A stretch of DNA of 64,000 bases from Ridgeia piscesae (lineage: Eukaryota > Annelida > Polychaeta > Sabellida > Siboglinidae), in assembly GCA_025642075.2 (NCBI GenBank), contig JAODUO010000530.1, forward strand, positions 189,001-253,000. The letters are read 5' to 3'. Of this stretch, positions 35,381-48,280 are shown piece after piece. The notes under the pieces were generated by a model, which did no database searches, had not been told where the DNA came from, and saw only the letters and a program-made list of their open reading frames with translations. Positions within the stretch are counted from its first letter, which is position 1. Every line of letters begins with the position of its first letter. Made by a program: the position numbers and the translations under genes.

Positions 35381-35838
35381 CACAATGACACTGGGTCAAC
35401 CAGTAGTAATGTAGACACTGGTCAATTACAATGCAACTTTGTGCCACCACACACACACCCATACATGCATGCATGCACGCACAAACACACGCACGAACAC
35501 ACGCACATGTCTGTAATAACACTGGAACCACAAGCACTCAATAACACAGGAATAACCAAACAACCAGACAGACTGATCTGACCCACTTTCTTTTAGCCCC
35601 CAAACCATACACAACTGCACTGGACACTGAGTGGGAGCCACAGGTAGAGTCCAGCCTGGCCAGGTCACTTCACTAAACACAAGAAGTGTTTCCCTCACTC
35701 TCCCACCAAACACAAGTCACTGAGCCCTGGGGAAATGGGTTCAGCCACGGAATGTTGTTTCTCTAACTGTCATCGTGGTGTACCTCCTACTGCGAGTGGT
35801 ACGCCTGATCTCTGGCACATTTACTTCTTCCTACCCAG
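35381..35838. other. Unique spacer with a short CA/GCAC-rich stretch
   Basis: A CACA/GCATGCATGCACG tract at 35448-35510. Otherwise nothing recognised. Confidence 0.45.
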
Positions 35839-36270
35839 GCAGTGCCAGACAGACACGGTGCCAGACAAACACGGTGCCAGACAGACACGGTGCCAGACAG
35901 ACACGGTGCCAGACAGACACGGGCCAGACAGACACGGTGCCAGACAGACACGGTGCCAGACAGACACGGTGCCAGACAGACACGGTGCCAGACAGACACG
36001 GGCCAGACAGACACGGTGCCAGACAGACACGGTGCCAGACAGACACAGTGCCAGACAGACAGACACAGTGCCAGACAGACAGACACGGTGCCAGACAGAC
36101 ACGGTGCCAGACAGACAGACACGGTGCCAGACAGACAGACACGGTGCCAGACAGACACGGTGCCAGACAGACACAGTGCCAGACAGACACAGTGCCAGAC
36201 AGACAGACACAGTGCCAGACAGATAGAAACAGTGCCAGACAGACAGAAACAGTGCCAGACAGACACAGTG
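35839..36270. repeat. 16-bp minisatellite, about 26 copies
   Basis: Unit GTGCCAGACAGACACG with 20-bp forms carrying one extra GACA. The extra-GACA forms cluster from 36055 onwards. Open frames on both strands are repeat-derived. Confidence 0.96.
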
Positions 36271-37145
36271 CCAACTACAGCACCATTTCAGGGAGATAAA
36301 CAGCTACAGGAACTACTGAATCATCACAGATGGGATATTAATAAAAACATGTTGACATAAATAAAACAGCATCACAAATGTTGCACAATTACATAGCTAT
36401 TATGCATAATTATTACCTAGAAAGAAACTTGTATGCTCATGTGAATCCCTCAGTCTATTTCACAGCTGTCCTGCTGCATTATGTCTACAGGAATATTGGC
36501 ATATATAGGTTGATGTCAGTGTGACATGCCTATGTCAGGACAGTATATCTGAACACTTTTCACAGGGACCCTCGAAGGGACCAGGGACGCTCAAAATGAC
36601 CAGTGATCCTCAAAGGGACCAGGGCCCCCCAAAGGACCATGCACCATAAGGCAGTATCAGTACAGCTGTTGTAAAAGATGCCTTGGAATTCTGTAAACTA
36701 CACACTGCCATGGATAATGCGAATGAGGTTATCACAGTTGGTTGTGGTGGTGAAGTGAGGGGTGCTCACAACAGCTCCACTACACTGTACATCCACATAC
36801 CCGTTGCACCTGTAGACTATATACTGCCACTGTATGTGATATAGTTGAGATTATTTCCAACCAGCAGCAGACAGGTTCTGGCACTCTCCCAGGACACTGG
36901 CTAATCACCTCAGGCATTCCCAAGCAGTGTCTGCTACTGTAGTGAGGTCATCACAATACTGGGGGAGGGGTTTCATGTTTTCAAATATCATACTCCAGTC
37001 AGTGAGGTCATTATATGGAGGGGGTACTCATGTGACACACATACCTAATGTAAACTGGAAAATACACACAACACATCCTACTCATGAATATGGTGACCTC
37101 ATCACTCAGATCATCTTTACCTACTCCCAGGGGTGACTTTAATAT
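36271..37145. other. Intron sequence with small decayed repeats
   Basis: About three copies of a 26-bp phrase with GGGACCAGGGACCCTC-like text at 36565-36640, and recurring GTGAGGTCATCAC/GTGAGGTCATTA phrases at 36720-37020. Probably remnants of old arrays. No gene seen. Confidence 0.45.
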
Positions 37146-37705
37146 TGAGGTTTCACTGACCTTAATAGTGAAGTTCCACATACCTTAATAGTGAAGTTCT
37201 ACTGATATTAATACTATTATAGTGAGGTTCCACTGACTTTAATAGTGAGGCTCTACTGATATTAATACTATTATAGTGAGGTTCCACTGACCTTAATAGT
37301 GAGGCTCTACTGATATTAATACTATTATAGTGAGGTTCCACTGACCTTAATAGTGAGGCTCTACTGATATTAATACTATTATAATGAGGTTCCACTGACC
37401 TTAATAGTGAGGTTCTACTGATATTAATACTATTATAGTGAGGTTCCACTGACTTTAATAGTGAGGCTCTACTGATATTAATACTATTATAGTGAGGTTC
37501 CACTGACCTTAATAATGTGGCTCTACTGATATTAATACTATTATAATGAGGTTCCACTGACCTTAATAGTAAGATTCCACTGACCTTAATAGTGAAGTTC
37601 CACTAACCTTAATAGGTCTGGGAGGTTCCACTAACTTTAATACTAAGGTCCTAATGGCCTTTGTAGTGTTCCATTGACCTTAATAGTGGGGTTCCACTGA
37701 CCTCA
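37146..37705. repeat. 54-bp minisatellite with about 7 clear units and decayed flanks
   Basis: Unit contains GAGGTTCCACTGACCTTAAT, then AGTGAGGCTCTACTG, then ATTAATACTATTATA. 54 bp is 18 codons, so one minus frame stays open for 131 codons. The unit itself is made of two related halves (TTCCACTGACCTTAATAGTGAGG and CTCTACTGATATTAATA), suggesting it grew from a shorter ancestral unit still seen singly at 37560-37705. Confidence 0.93.
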
Positions 37706-38261
37706 ACAGTGAGGTTCCACTGTATAGTACTATATAAATTCTACGTTACCTTAGGACCAAACCACCGCGAGAATCGAGAGCGTATCCGTGCCCATACAGA
37801 CGTCATTCTTCATGCAGTCGCACAATATTCATAATTATATTTCTCTATATTATATTCATCTAGAACTGTTCCTGCAGTCTCTGATATGTCAGTGTACAAT
37901 GACAATGACTGAACAGTGCACAAGTTCCCAGTGACCAGGCCTCTCTCTCTACGTATACGTCATATAGGCACAGCAATGTCAACTCTGCAAATTGCCTCAA
38001 TTGCCTGACAATTAGTATTTTATACAACACGGAAGTGTCCCGTCGAAATTGCAACATCCACATATTTAGCGTGGGTACCACAGATAAACGGGAAACAAGT
38101 AGTACTATTATAAACTAAGGTCATTTAGTACTGGAGTGACTTCGTCCAATGTGTACGCAAGTGGAAACGTTTGACAGTTAATTGGACAAGGGGAAAGTCC
38201 AGGAAAATTTACATTTGTCTCATTATTTGCATAGAGTATAGGTCTAAAGTGAGTATATACA
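37706..38261. other. Unique intron sequence
   Basis: A minus-strand ATG near 37815 runs to a stop at a GTAACG donor-like site (37748), so it cannot serve as a first exon in frame. Nothing else recognised. Confidence 0.4.
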
Positions 38262-38400
38262 TGTGAGTGAGTGAGTGAGTGAGTGAGTGAGTGAGTGAGT
38301 GAGTGAGCGAGCGAGCGAGCGAGCGAGCGAGCGAACGAGTGAGCAAACGAGTGAGCGAGTGAACGAATGAACGAATGAACGAATGAACGAATGAATGAAA
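38262..38400. repeat. Tetranucleotide tract passing through GTGA, GCGA, GAAC/GAAT
   Basis: Pure GTGA, then GCGA, then mixed, then GAACGAAT and GAAT units in order along the tract. Confidence 0.97.
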
Positions 38401-40007
38401 TTTACAACTGTATGTTACACATCAAATGACATCTTCTTATCATACATAAGATAAGATTGAAAGAACTAACTTTACAATGTTTAATTTACACTATACACCC
38501 GTAGGTAACAGATATGTACACAGAAACATTCAACTTCATTCACTTTAATTAATTACATGTAATTAAGATAGCTGAAAATTAATCCGATTATCCCAAGGTA
38601 CAAAGGTGTAAGTAACCAACCTCACCAGGGTACACAGGCTCCTGATTCAGGCCCGAGATTTCCCACATGGGCTGGCTCAAAGACTAAGGGTTAACACTAC
38701 TTAACCCCTCCCACACATCCCGCAAACAGTCCTATTAAAAACAGTTTTTATTCCTTTATTTATTGCGGGCAAATACTTTGTTGTTGTCTCAGAGTGAGGC
38801 GCCAGGGTTGAGCGAGGGTTGGAGAGATCAGATTGCCTACTTTAACACATTAGTCACACTGACTGGCTGACACAGTCAGCCAGACTGGGGAATGGAAACT
38901 GTCCCCATATGAAACCCAACCCGTCCTTATCTACATGCATCCCAACAGGATGACGTTTTTTGGCCCCTACCCAGGCCACAGTGACTGCTGTCTCTGACAG
39001 GGACATTCTCTGTTACTCCAAACAAAACAGACACATTTATTTACTTGAATGTTTCCCATTTTAGCACACATCCTTAGCATTTTAGGGGGATTTTTTTTAC
39101 AGATGGCAATAGGTGCCTTGCTATTTTATCAGACAGTGATAGGGGCTTTACAGTTTTAACAGAAGACAGTAGGGGTTTTATCGTTTTAAAAGACAACAAT
39201 AATGGCCATACCTTTTGAATAGCAGCAATAGGAATTTTACTGTTTTAACAGATGGGAGTAAGGCTTTACCATTTTGATACTGGTTTAATGACACCCTTAT
39301 TGGTCTTACCATATCAACAGTTAGAGTTTTACTGTTGTGACCGATAGTAATACTGATAGGGAGACAGTATAAGAGAAGACAGTAGGGGCTTTACCATTTT
39401 AACAGAAACCAACAGGGACCTTAGCGTTTTAACAGACATATGATGGTAATGTATAGAATGATCAATTATTTTACCACTGATGGCTGTTATACATACATCA
39501 TTTGTGGGCACCATGGAAGATAGACCCTTTGGTTTGTTTAAATAAAATATGCGGTGCAATAAACACCAACTGTCTGACTTCAAGTTGGAAACTAAAGAAA
39601 TTAATATTTCTTTAAAAAAATAGAACCGCTAAAAATCTTAATTACAATTGGTGGTAGCCTCTGACTTATTTACTTGACTAGTGAATTCAGTGCTGTGGAG
39701 TGCTACTTGGCCACTGTAGTGATACCCAAGAGAACAAGTGGCCACATCTATTCACTGTTGTCATTGAAACAGCTAATGCAATGGTGCAGAAAAAGCTTTA
39801 CTAACTTATCCAGAGTACCAGTCTCAGAAAGAAATCCACACGTCACGCGCAAACCTAATTTTCTATGGACTTTTTATGTAGGAAACAACACACGGATCTT
39901 CAAATGGATCATTCCGCAGCCAATAACAACCACATAACAGCCTTTAGAAGTTGTCTGCACTTGCCCAGTAACAGTCACTGCAAGAACCTCAACCTCACAG
40001 AACACTG
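38401..40007. other. Intron sequence with a decayed repeat at 39080-39440
   Basis: TTTTAACAGA with TAGGGGCTTTAC-like text recurs about ten times between 39080 and 39440 with many changes. Remaining sequence is unique. No gene seen. Confidence 0.5.
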
Positions 40008-41172
40008 GCCGGCGTCATCATCTTACTGGCCGGCGTCATCATCTTACTGGCCAGCATTATCATCTTACTGGCCGGCGTCATCATCTTACTGGCCGGCGTC
40101 ATCATCTTACTGGCCGGTGTCATCATCTTACTGGCCGGCGTCATCATCTTACTGGCCGGCGTCATCATCTTACTGGCCAGCATTATCATCTTACTGGCCA
40201 GCATTATCATCTTACTGGCCAGCATCATCATCTTACTGGCCAGCATTATCATCTTACTGGCCGGCGTCATCATCTTACTGGCCGGCATCTTCATCTTACT
40301 GGCCGGCGTCATCATCTTGCTGGCTGGCGTCATCATCTTACTGGCCGGCGTCATCATCTTGCTGGCTGGCGTCATCATCTTGCTGGCTGGCGTCATCATC
40401 TTACTGGCCGGCGTCATCATCTTGCTGGCTGGCGTCATCATCTTGCTGGCTGGCATGCCTATCATCTTGCTGGCTGGCATCATCATCTTACTGGCCGGCG
40501 TCATCATCTTGCTGGCTGGCTATCATCTTCTGGCTGGCTCATCATCTTACTGGCCGGCGTCATCATCTTGCTGGCTGGCGTCATCATCTTGCTGGCTGGC
40601 GTCACATCTTACTGGCCGGCGTCACATCTTACTGGCCGGCGTCATCATCTTACTGGCCGGCGTCATCATCTTACTGGCCGGCGTCATCATCTTCTGGCTG
40701 GCGTCATCATCTTCTGGCTCATCATCTTACTGGCCGGCGTCATCATCTTACTGGCCGGCGTCATCATCTTACTGGCCGCGTCATCATCTTCTGGCAGCTC
40801 ATCATCTTACTGGCCGCATCATCATCTTACTGGCCGCTCATCATCTTCTGGCCGCTCATCATCTTCTGGCCGCACATCTTGGCGGCTCATCATCTTACTG
40901 GCCGGCGTCATCATCTTACTGGCCGGCATCATCATCTTACTGGCCGGCGTCATCATCTTACTGGCCGGCGTCATCATCTTACTGGCCGGCGTCATCATCT
41001 TACTGGCCGGCGTCATCATCTTACTGGCCGGCGTCACATCTTACTGGCCAGCATCATCATCTTACTGGCCAGCATCATCATCTTACTGGCCAGCATCATC
41101 ATCTTACTGGCCAGCATTATCATCTTACTGGCCAGCATCATCATCTTACTGGCCGGCGTCATCATCTTACAC
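40008..41172. repeat. 21-bp minisatellite, about 55 copies
   Basis: Unit CATCATCTTACTGGCCGGC plus GT. Subtypes: CCAGCATT, CCGGCGT and TTGCTGGCTGGCGT. 21 bp is 7 codons, so heptad frames are open on the plus strand (up to 444 codons, SSYWPAS-like) and on the minus strand (MMTPASK-like). Central copies (40505-40890) carry deletions of 3-7 bp that shift these frames, which is not expected of a coding sequence under selection. Confidence 0.97.
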
Positions 41173-41293
41173 GACTGTTTTCAATCTGGGTTTTATTAGA
41201 CATGGAAAATATTGTTCACTTCAAATACATCCTGTCGTAAACAATCAAACATGACCTGCTCTTTGCACAAGAGCGCAAGATATTAAAAATAAA

Positions 41294-41412
41294 AACTGGT
41301 ACCTAATCGACATGAACTGGTACTTAATCCGCACGAACTGGTACTTAATCCGTATGAACTGGTACCTAATCCACACAAACTGGTACCTAATCCACACATA
41401 CCTAAGTAGTAC
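41294..41412. repeat. About 20-bp minisatellite, about 6 copies
   Basis: Unit AACTGGTACCTAATCCACAC with variants ACTTAATCCGCACG. The last copy is partial. Confidence 0.9.
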
Positions 41413-41963
41413 CTAAGTAAACTTGCAGTAATACAAGAGCTCGTGATTCAGCTTGTGAAATGTGGCCCAGTGTTTGTTTGTGTAGATTGTACATCATAAA
41501 GCTGTGCACTGTAGATGTGTACAACACTCTGCCTATCAAACAGCCAGAAATGCTGCCTGTGCTCAGAGATAGTACAATCTGCCCTCTGACATTGACAGTG
41601 CCCAATCAGTACATGTGTGAAACCAACACTGATGAAGAGACACCACATATCTCTTCAAAACACACAACATTCCAAGAGAACTTTAGTGTACCCTACATTC
41701 TTAGGAGGCATGTTTTCACCACAAACAACATGCACATAAGTAATGCTGTGTGACAGATTTATACCTACTCATAATTACCCTTGTGTTGAAATACTATAAT
41801 TATACTCACATATTGACATGTTCAAGCAGATATTACTCGATATCAAACAAGGATATTTTATGACCCACTCTATAGGTTAAATGTATGCTCTGGCTGTAGT
41901 ATTTTCTAGACTACTATATTGAAAAATATTTTTAAACACTAAGAAGCTGACCCTATCATGCAT
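41413..41963. other. Unique sequence, nothing recognised
   Basis: A 97-codon plus frame at 41460-41753 has no recognisable domain. No splice or promoter support. Confidence 0.4.
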
Positions 41964-42136
41964 GACATGGCATGGCATGGCATGGCATGGCATGGCATGG
42001 CATGGCATGGCATGGCATGGCATGGCATGGCATCACATGACATGACATGACATGACATGACATGACATGACATGACATGACATGACATGACATGACATGA
42101 CATGACATGACATGACATGACATGACATGACATGAC
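41964..42136. repeat. Pentanucleotide array switching from CATGG to CATGA
   Basis: About 13 copies of TGGCA, then one irregular unit (ATCAC at about 42030), then about 20 copies of TGACA. The minus frame reads MPCHA then MSCHV repeats. Confidence 0.99.
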
Positions 42137-43109
42137 TTATGCCCTATGACCTCTATGTAGGTTGTATTTAACTTCCTGGTGTGATACATATGGAACTGCC
42201 ATCTGTTTGTACTTGATAGTTTCCCACCATAGACTGGTAGGGGGATAATAGAAGCATCAGCGGTCCTTCAGCTTGACCAGCCCATACCCAGACAGCTGAC
42301 ACACTTGTGTGAGCCCTATCAGAGACCACCTATCACTGAACTGGCCACTTACATCTAAACTGAATTAAGAACGTGTGAACTGCCCCAGGGACCCCACTGT
42401 CCAGCTGGCAGGACATTTGTCTGGCGGGAGATTGGCCACTGAGATGACCCCTTAAGTTGACCACTCCAGGCGCCTGTTGGCATCAGTTACCCCCTGGAGC
42501 ACTGCCCTACTTGAGTGTGGAATGTGGACATAGAGAGGATAGAAATGGGAGACAGAGGGATGAGAACAGGGAGAAGGGAAAGGAGGGCCGATTAAAGAAA
42601 CAGAGACTACTGCTGTATGACTAGAAACACAGAAAAGAAAAATAGACAGAAAAAATAAAATCTACATAATCTGTAATCACGTTGTGACACATTTACACGA
42701 TCAATAAATGTCCAGTTGGTTGGACAGTGCAATGTCATCTGACCAATCAGATGGGATTTTTCTTGACAAGACAATTGGACAATTAATCGTTTGTGTAAAC
42801 GGACTTCAGCTGACTGCCAATATTGTGTCGGGTATCCATTGTATCGTGGAGACAAATAATGTGTCCACACACATTGCTGGCAAAAACCAATTGGAATGTC
42901 AATTACCCCAGACCACTGGCAATCACAGAGCTATGTCATAGGCAGCAACATGGCAGTCTCACATGGATAAGTGGGCATGATATGCTAACTGTATTTTCAG
43001 ACAATTACTCCCGCAATTGCAGTGCTGTAACAGTGATGCCACTGGGGGTTTTCTAAATGCAATATTAGCTGCTGCGGTCAGAATCTGACATTTAGAGGTT
43101 GGATGACAG
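42137..43109. other. Unique sequence, nothing recognised
   Basis: No repeat or exon found. Short frames only. Confidence 0.45.
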
Positions 43110-43445
43110 AACTACACGGATCAGAACTACACGGACCATTCACAAGCAGGCAGCTACACGGACCACCCATAAGCAGACAGCTACATGGACCATTCACAAG
43201 CAGACAGCTACATGGACCATTCACAAGCAGACAGCTATACATACCACTCACAAGCACACAGCTACATGGACCATTCACAAGCAGACAGCTACATGGACAA
43301 TTCACAAGCAGATAGCTACATGGAACATTCACAAGCAGACAGCTATTTGGACCATTCATAAGCAGACAGCTATATGGATAATTCACAATTAGACTGTTAC
43401 ACAGACCATTCACAATTAGACATGGACCATTCACAAGCAGACAAC
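43110..43445. repeat. 27-bp minisatellite, about 12 copies
   Basis: Unit contains CACAAGCAGACAGCTACATG then GACCATT. 27 bp is 9 codons, so frames of 97-139 codons are repeat-derived. Confidence 0.94.
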
Positions 43446-43835
43446 TCCAGAGAAACAATGCATGTAATTCCCCACGTCCTGCAGGCATGACTATCAACCC
43501 TAAGTCTTATCAATAGGATAATGTAATTAGGAGCCCACAACCCTGGGTTATCTACCACTGTAATACCCCGGGCTGTATTCCAGGGTTTGGAGACCCATTA
43601 AAAGGTCACCCACCCTGCCTAGGGCACATAAAACATACCCTGTCTGCAACAACCCTACTGGCAATTAATATTTTTGTTGCCCATTTTTACCAACATCCGT
43701 AAGTTTTTAGATCACACTGCGACTGTTTGTGATCACGATGGGTTGTGATCACATAACTGTAGATCTGGGATATTTGTTATCCAACAAATCACATGCTGGC
43801 CTGGATAGTGGACATAAGCTAGATGATAGAAAGGC

Positions 43836-44180
43836 TAGGATATCTGCCTCACAGATAATAACATGATATATTTGCTGTATAATGGTAGGCCTGGGATATC
43901 TTCTCCAAGATGGTAGGCCTGGGATATCTTTTCCAAAACGATAGCCTGGGATATCTTCTCCAAGACGGTAGGCCTGGGATATCTTCTCCAAGACAATAGG
44001 CCTGGGATATCTTCTCCTAGATGGTAGGCCTGGGATATCTGCTGCCAACAGTCTGACATGTGATATCTGCAGCCTTGGATGTATCTGCCGCCAACCAACA
44101 GTGCTACGATATCTGCTGCCATCATGCACACTTCGGATATCTGTCAGTGGACAGGCTTTGGATATCTATCAGTGTGTAGC
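43836..44180. repeat. 28-bp minisatellite, about 10 copies, decayed at both ends
   Basis: Unit contains GGTAGGCCTGGGATATCTTC then TCCAAGAT. The central six copies are clear. From 44030 onward only GGATATCTG-type words persist. Confidence 0.9.
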
Positions 44181-44499
44181 TGTTCCCCGTAGCTCCTGTC
44201 AGCAACATGTTTGTCTGCCTGACTTCTCGCTGTCAGCAGGGAGCATGTCTCTGAGATGTCTCCCTTTAGTGCCAGTGTTATGAGTGGCACCTCATGTGCA
44301 GCTAGGATGGGGTCTGGCAACCTGATCATACTGCCCCCTCCAGGGTTTCCTGGGACAGCCTTCTTCAGCCTGCAGAGGCAGGGACAAGGGACTAGGGCCT
44401 GCTAAGTGGTCCTGCTGTGAGGGGCTAAAAAACAAGTAAATGTCTCCACAGGATGTTGCGAAGTGCAGGTAACATACTAGGGCCAGCAACCAGTGGAGC

Positions 44500-44661
44500 C
44501 AAAATGGCAGGTTAAGGCAAAATGGCAGGTTAAGGCAAAATGGCAGGTTAAGGCAAAATGGCAGGTTAAGGCAAAATGGCAGGTTAAGGCAAAATGGCAG
44601 GTTAAGGCAAAATGGCAGGTTAAGGCAAAATGGCAGGTTAAGGCAAAATGGCAGGTTAAGG
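44500..44661. repeat. 18-bp minisatellite, 9 copies
   Basis: Unit AAAATGGCAGGTTAAGGC, essentially perfect, so recently amplified. The minus frame has a CHFALT hexapeptide period. Confidence 0.97.
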
Positions 44662-45132
44662 GGTAAGCCAACACAAATGTGGCACAGACATGGTTGCTGC
44701 TTTGATTCGTTCAGGGTCTAGCCTCTGGGAGGGGCAGGGCAAACTCTTTAGTTTACCAATGACATTCCTTCATGTGTAAATTGACCTGACATAAACTTCA
44801 TAAAAATGGGCAAGTTTACAACAGTATCAATATAATAATAACTAACCGACTGATAACTGTCCAGTTTATAACATAACATGACCAATATATAATACAAGGT
44901 GAAAAATGCAAACAAAACAATAGCAGTGCCAGTGAAGCCATAGTAGTTTTCTACAAAGATAAAACAGCCATTAAAAAAACAACCGTAACCTAAACGCATT
45001 AGTAGTCATGAACTCGTGATACAAGAGTAACATTGGTGTAGTGATTTTCTAGAAGATTACAGTGACACTGAGAGGACAAGATGGAGAACTCTCCTGAAGC
45101 ATCCGTCCGTCTGTCAGTCAGTGTTCACTTAC

Positions 45133-45156
45133 CCATGACGCTAGTCGCTTGAACAT
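45133..45156 (-). CDS. ANK2-like: Candidate first coding exon of the ankyrin gene (8 codons)
   Basis: On the minus strand an ATG at 45156 opens MFKRLASW and is followed at once by a strong donor, GTAAGTG, at 45132. The reading phase is 0, which fits the phase-0 acceptor of the exon at 34547, giving MFKRLASW joined to TDGNASF. Known vertebrate ANK1 has an equally short unique first exon (MPYSVGFRE) before its corresponding repeat exon, so the architecture is plausible. An upstream ATG-AAC-TAG at about 45171 would be a tiny upstream ORF. The call rests only on start, phase, donor quality and position; other start exons, including ones outside the window, are possible. Confidence 0.4.
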
Positions 45157-45960
45157 CTTGGCTAGTTCATGGGCTGTAGCGGGTCTTGATTAAATCCTAG
45201 TGCGCTGACACTCACACTCACAGACTGTGAGTGGGTGAGTGACGTCCAGGCGCAATGGTAGCACACTGGCACGACGCACAACCTTGCGAGGAAGCGACAC
45301 CGAAAGTCTCAGAAAACGTGGACAACAACACAGCAAGGTGGCATAGGATCCTGGCCACAGCACACACCTCTCCCACCAACTTCTCCTCCCTCTCTCCTGT
45401 CACTGTCTCCCTTATCTATTTGGGAAGTTGCAGCAGTGGTGTTCGGCTGCGTGGCTACCATTCGTCAGTCACCATGGAAATAGCCAGCCTGTGAAGTCAG
45501 TGCAGCCGCAGCATCTTGGTGGGTTGTGGCTGCTGCAGGGGCCAGAGCTGTGATTGACTGGGCCGGGTGCCACCGCCAAGAATTAGGTTTCAAAACACCT
45601 CGTGGCTGGCTGCCTTATGTGGAGACCTCAGTGATGCCAGCAACTCCACCCAGCCGACCAACTCCACAGTCCACACCACTTGCTCCACGGGTCTCTCTGT
45701 CCACACACATTCACCGGCAATCGATTTTGTGATGTTGCACGCAGCGTTAAACCGGGATGTGATGGATGCGAGAGGCATGACAACCACTGTAGGATAGTGG
45801 GGACCGGCCCAAGGCCATTACTTCAGTCCCACCGCCAGTCCACAGCACATGCAGACAGCACACACAGACAGCACACACAGACAGCCGTGTGTGCTGCACA
45901 TTAACACAGTCTCCAAGGCAATCAGCCGCCCTGTTGGATCCGCCCAGGTCAACATTAAAA
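45157..45960 (-). promoter_or_regulatory. GC-richer stretch upstream of the candidate first exon
   Basis: Sequence just upstream (in gene sense) of the candidate ATG at 45156 has more CpG and fewer AT runs than its surroundings (about 45240-45600). It could be 5' UTR and promoter. No TATA box or initiator can be called with confidence. Confidence 0.25.
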
Positions 45961-48280
45961 CACATTCACTTTGATCAGACAGACAATTTTGCAGGCAGTA
46001 TTATGCAGACATTTCCCGTGGGTTGCATCGACGTTGCACTTTGCAATTACGTATCTACGTGGTACCACATTTAGGAAAACACATATGGTTGCTTTTTAAC
46101 TGGTTCATGTCGTGTCACGTACACAGTGTTCTATTGGATCTATTCAAAAGACAAAGTACTAAGAATAGACCTACACAATGCAAACATCAAACTCTGATTT
46201 TGGATTGAATCAAAAGGTCTAGAAGTGGATAGTTTATGTGAATATACCACATAACTTCATGCACACTGTTATGTGAACATACCATAACTCCATGCACATT
46301 GTTCCAGACAAGCCTGCAAGAATGTCCTGGAAGGAACATTTGTATTTGACAATGACTTCACATACGTGCTTTTGTGAAATAAAATATAATGATAGTTTCT
46401 ACCTAGCCTCCAATGGATGGGTAAAGTTACCCAACCGTCCCTGTACAATTGTAAGATAAAAATTGCTTAAAGGTATTCTTTAATTTTTTAACTCTGTAAT
46501 GTATACAATTTTAATTAATCCTGTTAGTATAATTATTTAATATAATTCTATGCCTACATTCCATTATAAATGTCTTTTATTACTCACTTATAACCCTGAC
46601 AACATATCGAACAATTAACTCCACGTACCCAGTTTCTAGTTTGGGTTCCGCCTAGACTATATCTATATAAAGCATAGCCATGAATATTCAGTTCAGTTCT
46701 CCAGACTTTGGTTTTTATCTGACAAGGTCAGTGTTTAAAGTGAACGGTCATTGTGTTGTTCACTGCCCCTAGATGAATATTCATTATGATTGGACTGCAT
46801 AATTATTAATCACCCACGTGGTAGCTAGTAACAAAAATTAGACCAAGACAGGAAAAAGTACTTATGCAAAATGATCATGTTTATATACAGTGCAATTCAA
46901 ATGCATATTTAAAAGCTTTAAAATAATCCGTTTAATCTTAGAAATTACAAAACAGGAATGGCATGTACAAAACCGGAAACTATGTTCCTTGACCAAAATG
47001 TCTAAATTAAGAATATTCCTTGACCAAATTGCCCAATTAGTAGAACCATATTAAGGTGTAGAGCACAGCATTTTTATGTGCCCAGCCTTTCAATCCTGGG
47101 ATTTCACAGAGAGGGTGCTGACACCTGGTGTACAACATTGAACTACAAGGGCCAACAGAGATAGTGGCTACGTCAACTAAGAATGAAATATCTCATACAA
47201 TTAATATTGCCTACTGGTTTATCTGCAGAGTGCCACCAAAGAATCCACTGTTTTATGTGTGTGCATCTATTAATGTACAAAATATACATTTTACCAGCAG
47301 CTGACAGATGATAAGTTTATGAATCAAATACTTCCCATCTGTACCTAGAGATGGGTTTTTTGAAAACTACTGTTTACAATCACAATACCTCACACAATTT
47401 CAAATTTCATTTACCCTTCAACAACAAATGTGTTTAAATAACTAATATACTTGTATTATTGTCACTAGGCTTTTTAGCAAATTCAAGTCATGGACAAAAT
47501 GAACCAAGATAAATCAGAGAAATGCAATTTTTGCTTGCCTCATGAATGTAAGGTTTTAGAACAATAAACTGGATCTTACAAATGTTAAACAATCACATCG
47601 TTAACTACTTCATAAATAATTCAAAGGTCACATGCAGCTGCATTGTAAACAACATAATTATTGATCGTTCCTATTGATTTGACATCTGTTCCTGGGCGGT
47701 TTTTTATGCATTTTACTGAGAATTTTGCGGCACTGCCAGATTTTATGACTTCCCGTCTATTATGCTTGATTTAACACTTTCATGCATTTTATCTGCACAA
47801 TGAAATTCCGAGTCTCTCCACAATTCTATGAACAAAGAAATAGGATGCTATTTAATTTGTTCATTATTTTGTTTCTGAAGAAAAATTTGAAAAGTGGCCC
47901 ACCTTATTTACTATAACATTAGACTTTTGGTCATCTGTTGTTACTGCCATTTACACATGACATGTGAACATAATTGAACATAATTATGTTTAATTATTGA
48001 ATTAACCAATATTTAAAATGGCCGAAATAAAAAACTTATCAAAGGGAGGTGGCCCATTTATTTTTATTATAAAATCATGTTACACATGATAAACTATTAT
48101 AATGCACTGAATGCATTTTAATTTACAATTAGTACAAAGTTAAAATGTTACTGTTTGGCTGGAAACAGTTGATATCGTCTGTGTGTCTTAGAAAACACCA
48201 GCCACACAGAACTCTGCTCCTACATCCTAGACTTATCATGACAGTTACACATGTTGTATGTTATCATGGACATAGCCGGT
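45961..48280. other. Unique AT-rich upstream sequence, nothing recognised
   Basis: No repeat array, coding exon or RNA gene recognised over about 2.3 kb. Confidence 0.5.

Noticed and set aside
37748..37815. Minus-strand ATG upstream of a GTAACG donor as alternative first exon
   Set aside because: The frame reaches TAA just before the donor, so it cannot be joined in frame to the repeat 1 exon.
39865..41254. Plus-strand frames of 444, 307 and 228 codons with a heptad period
   Set aside because: The 21-bp unit is open in all plus phases. Small deletions break each frame, which then continues in another, as expected of non-coding repeat.
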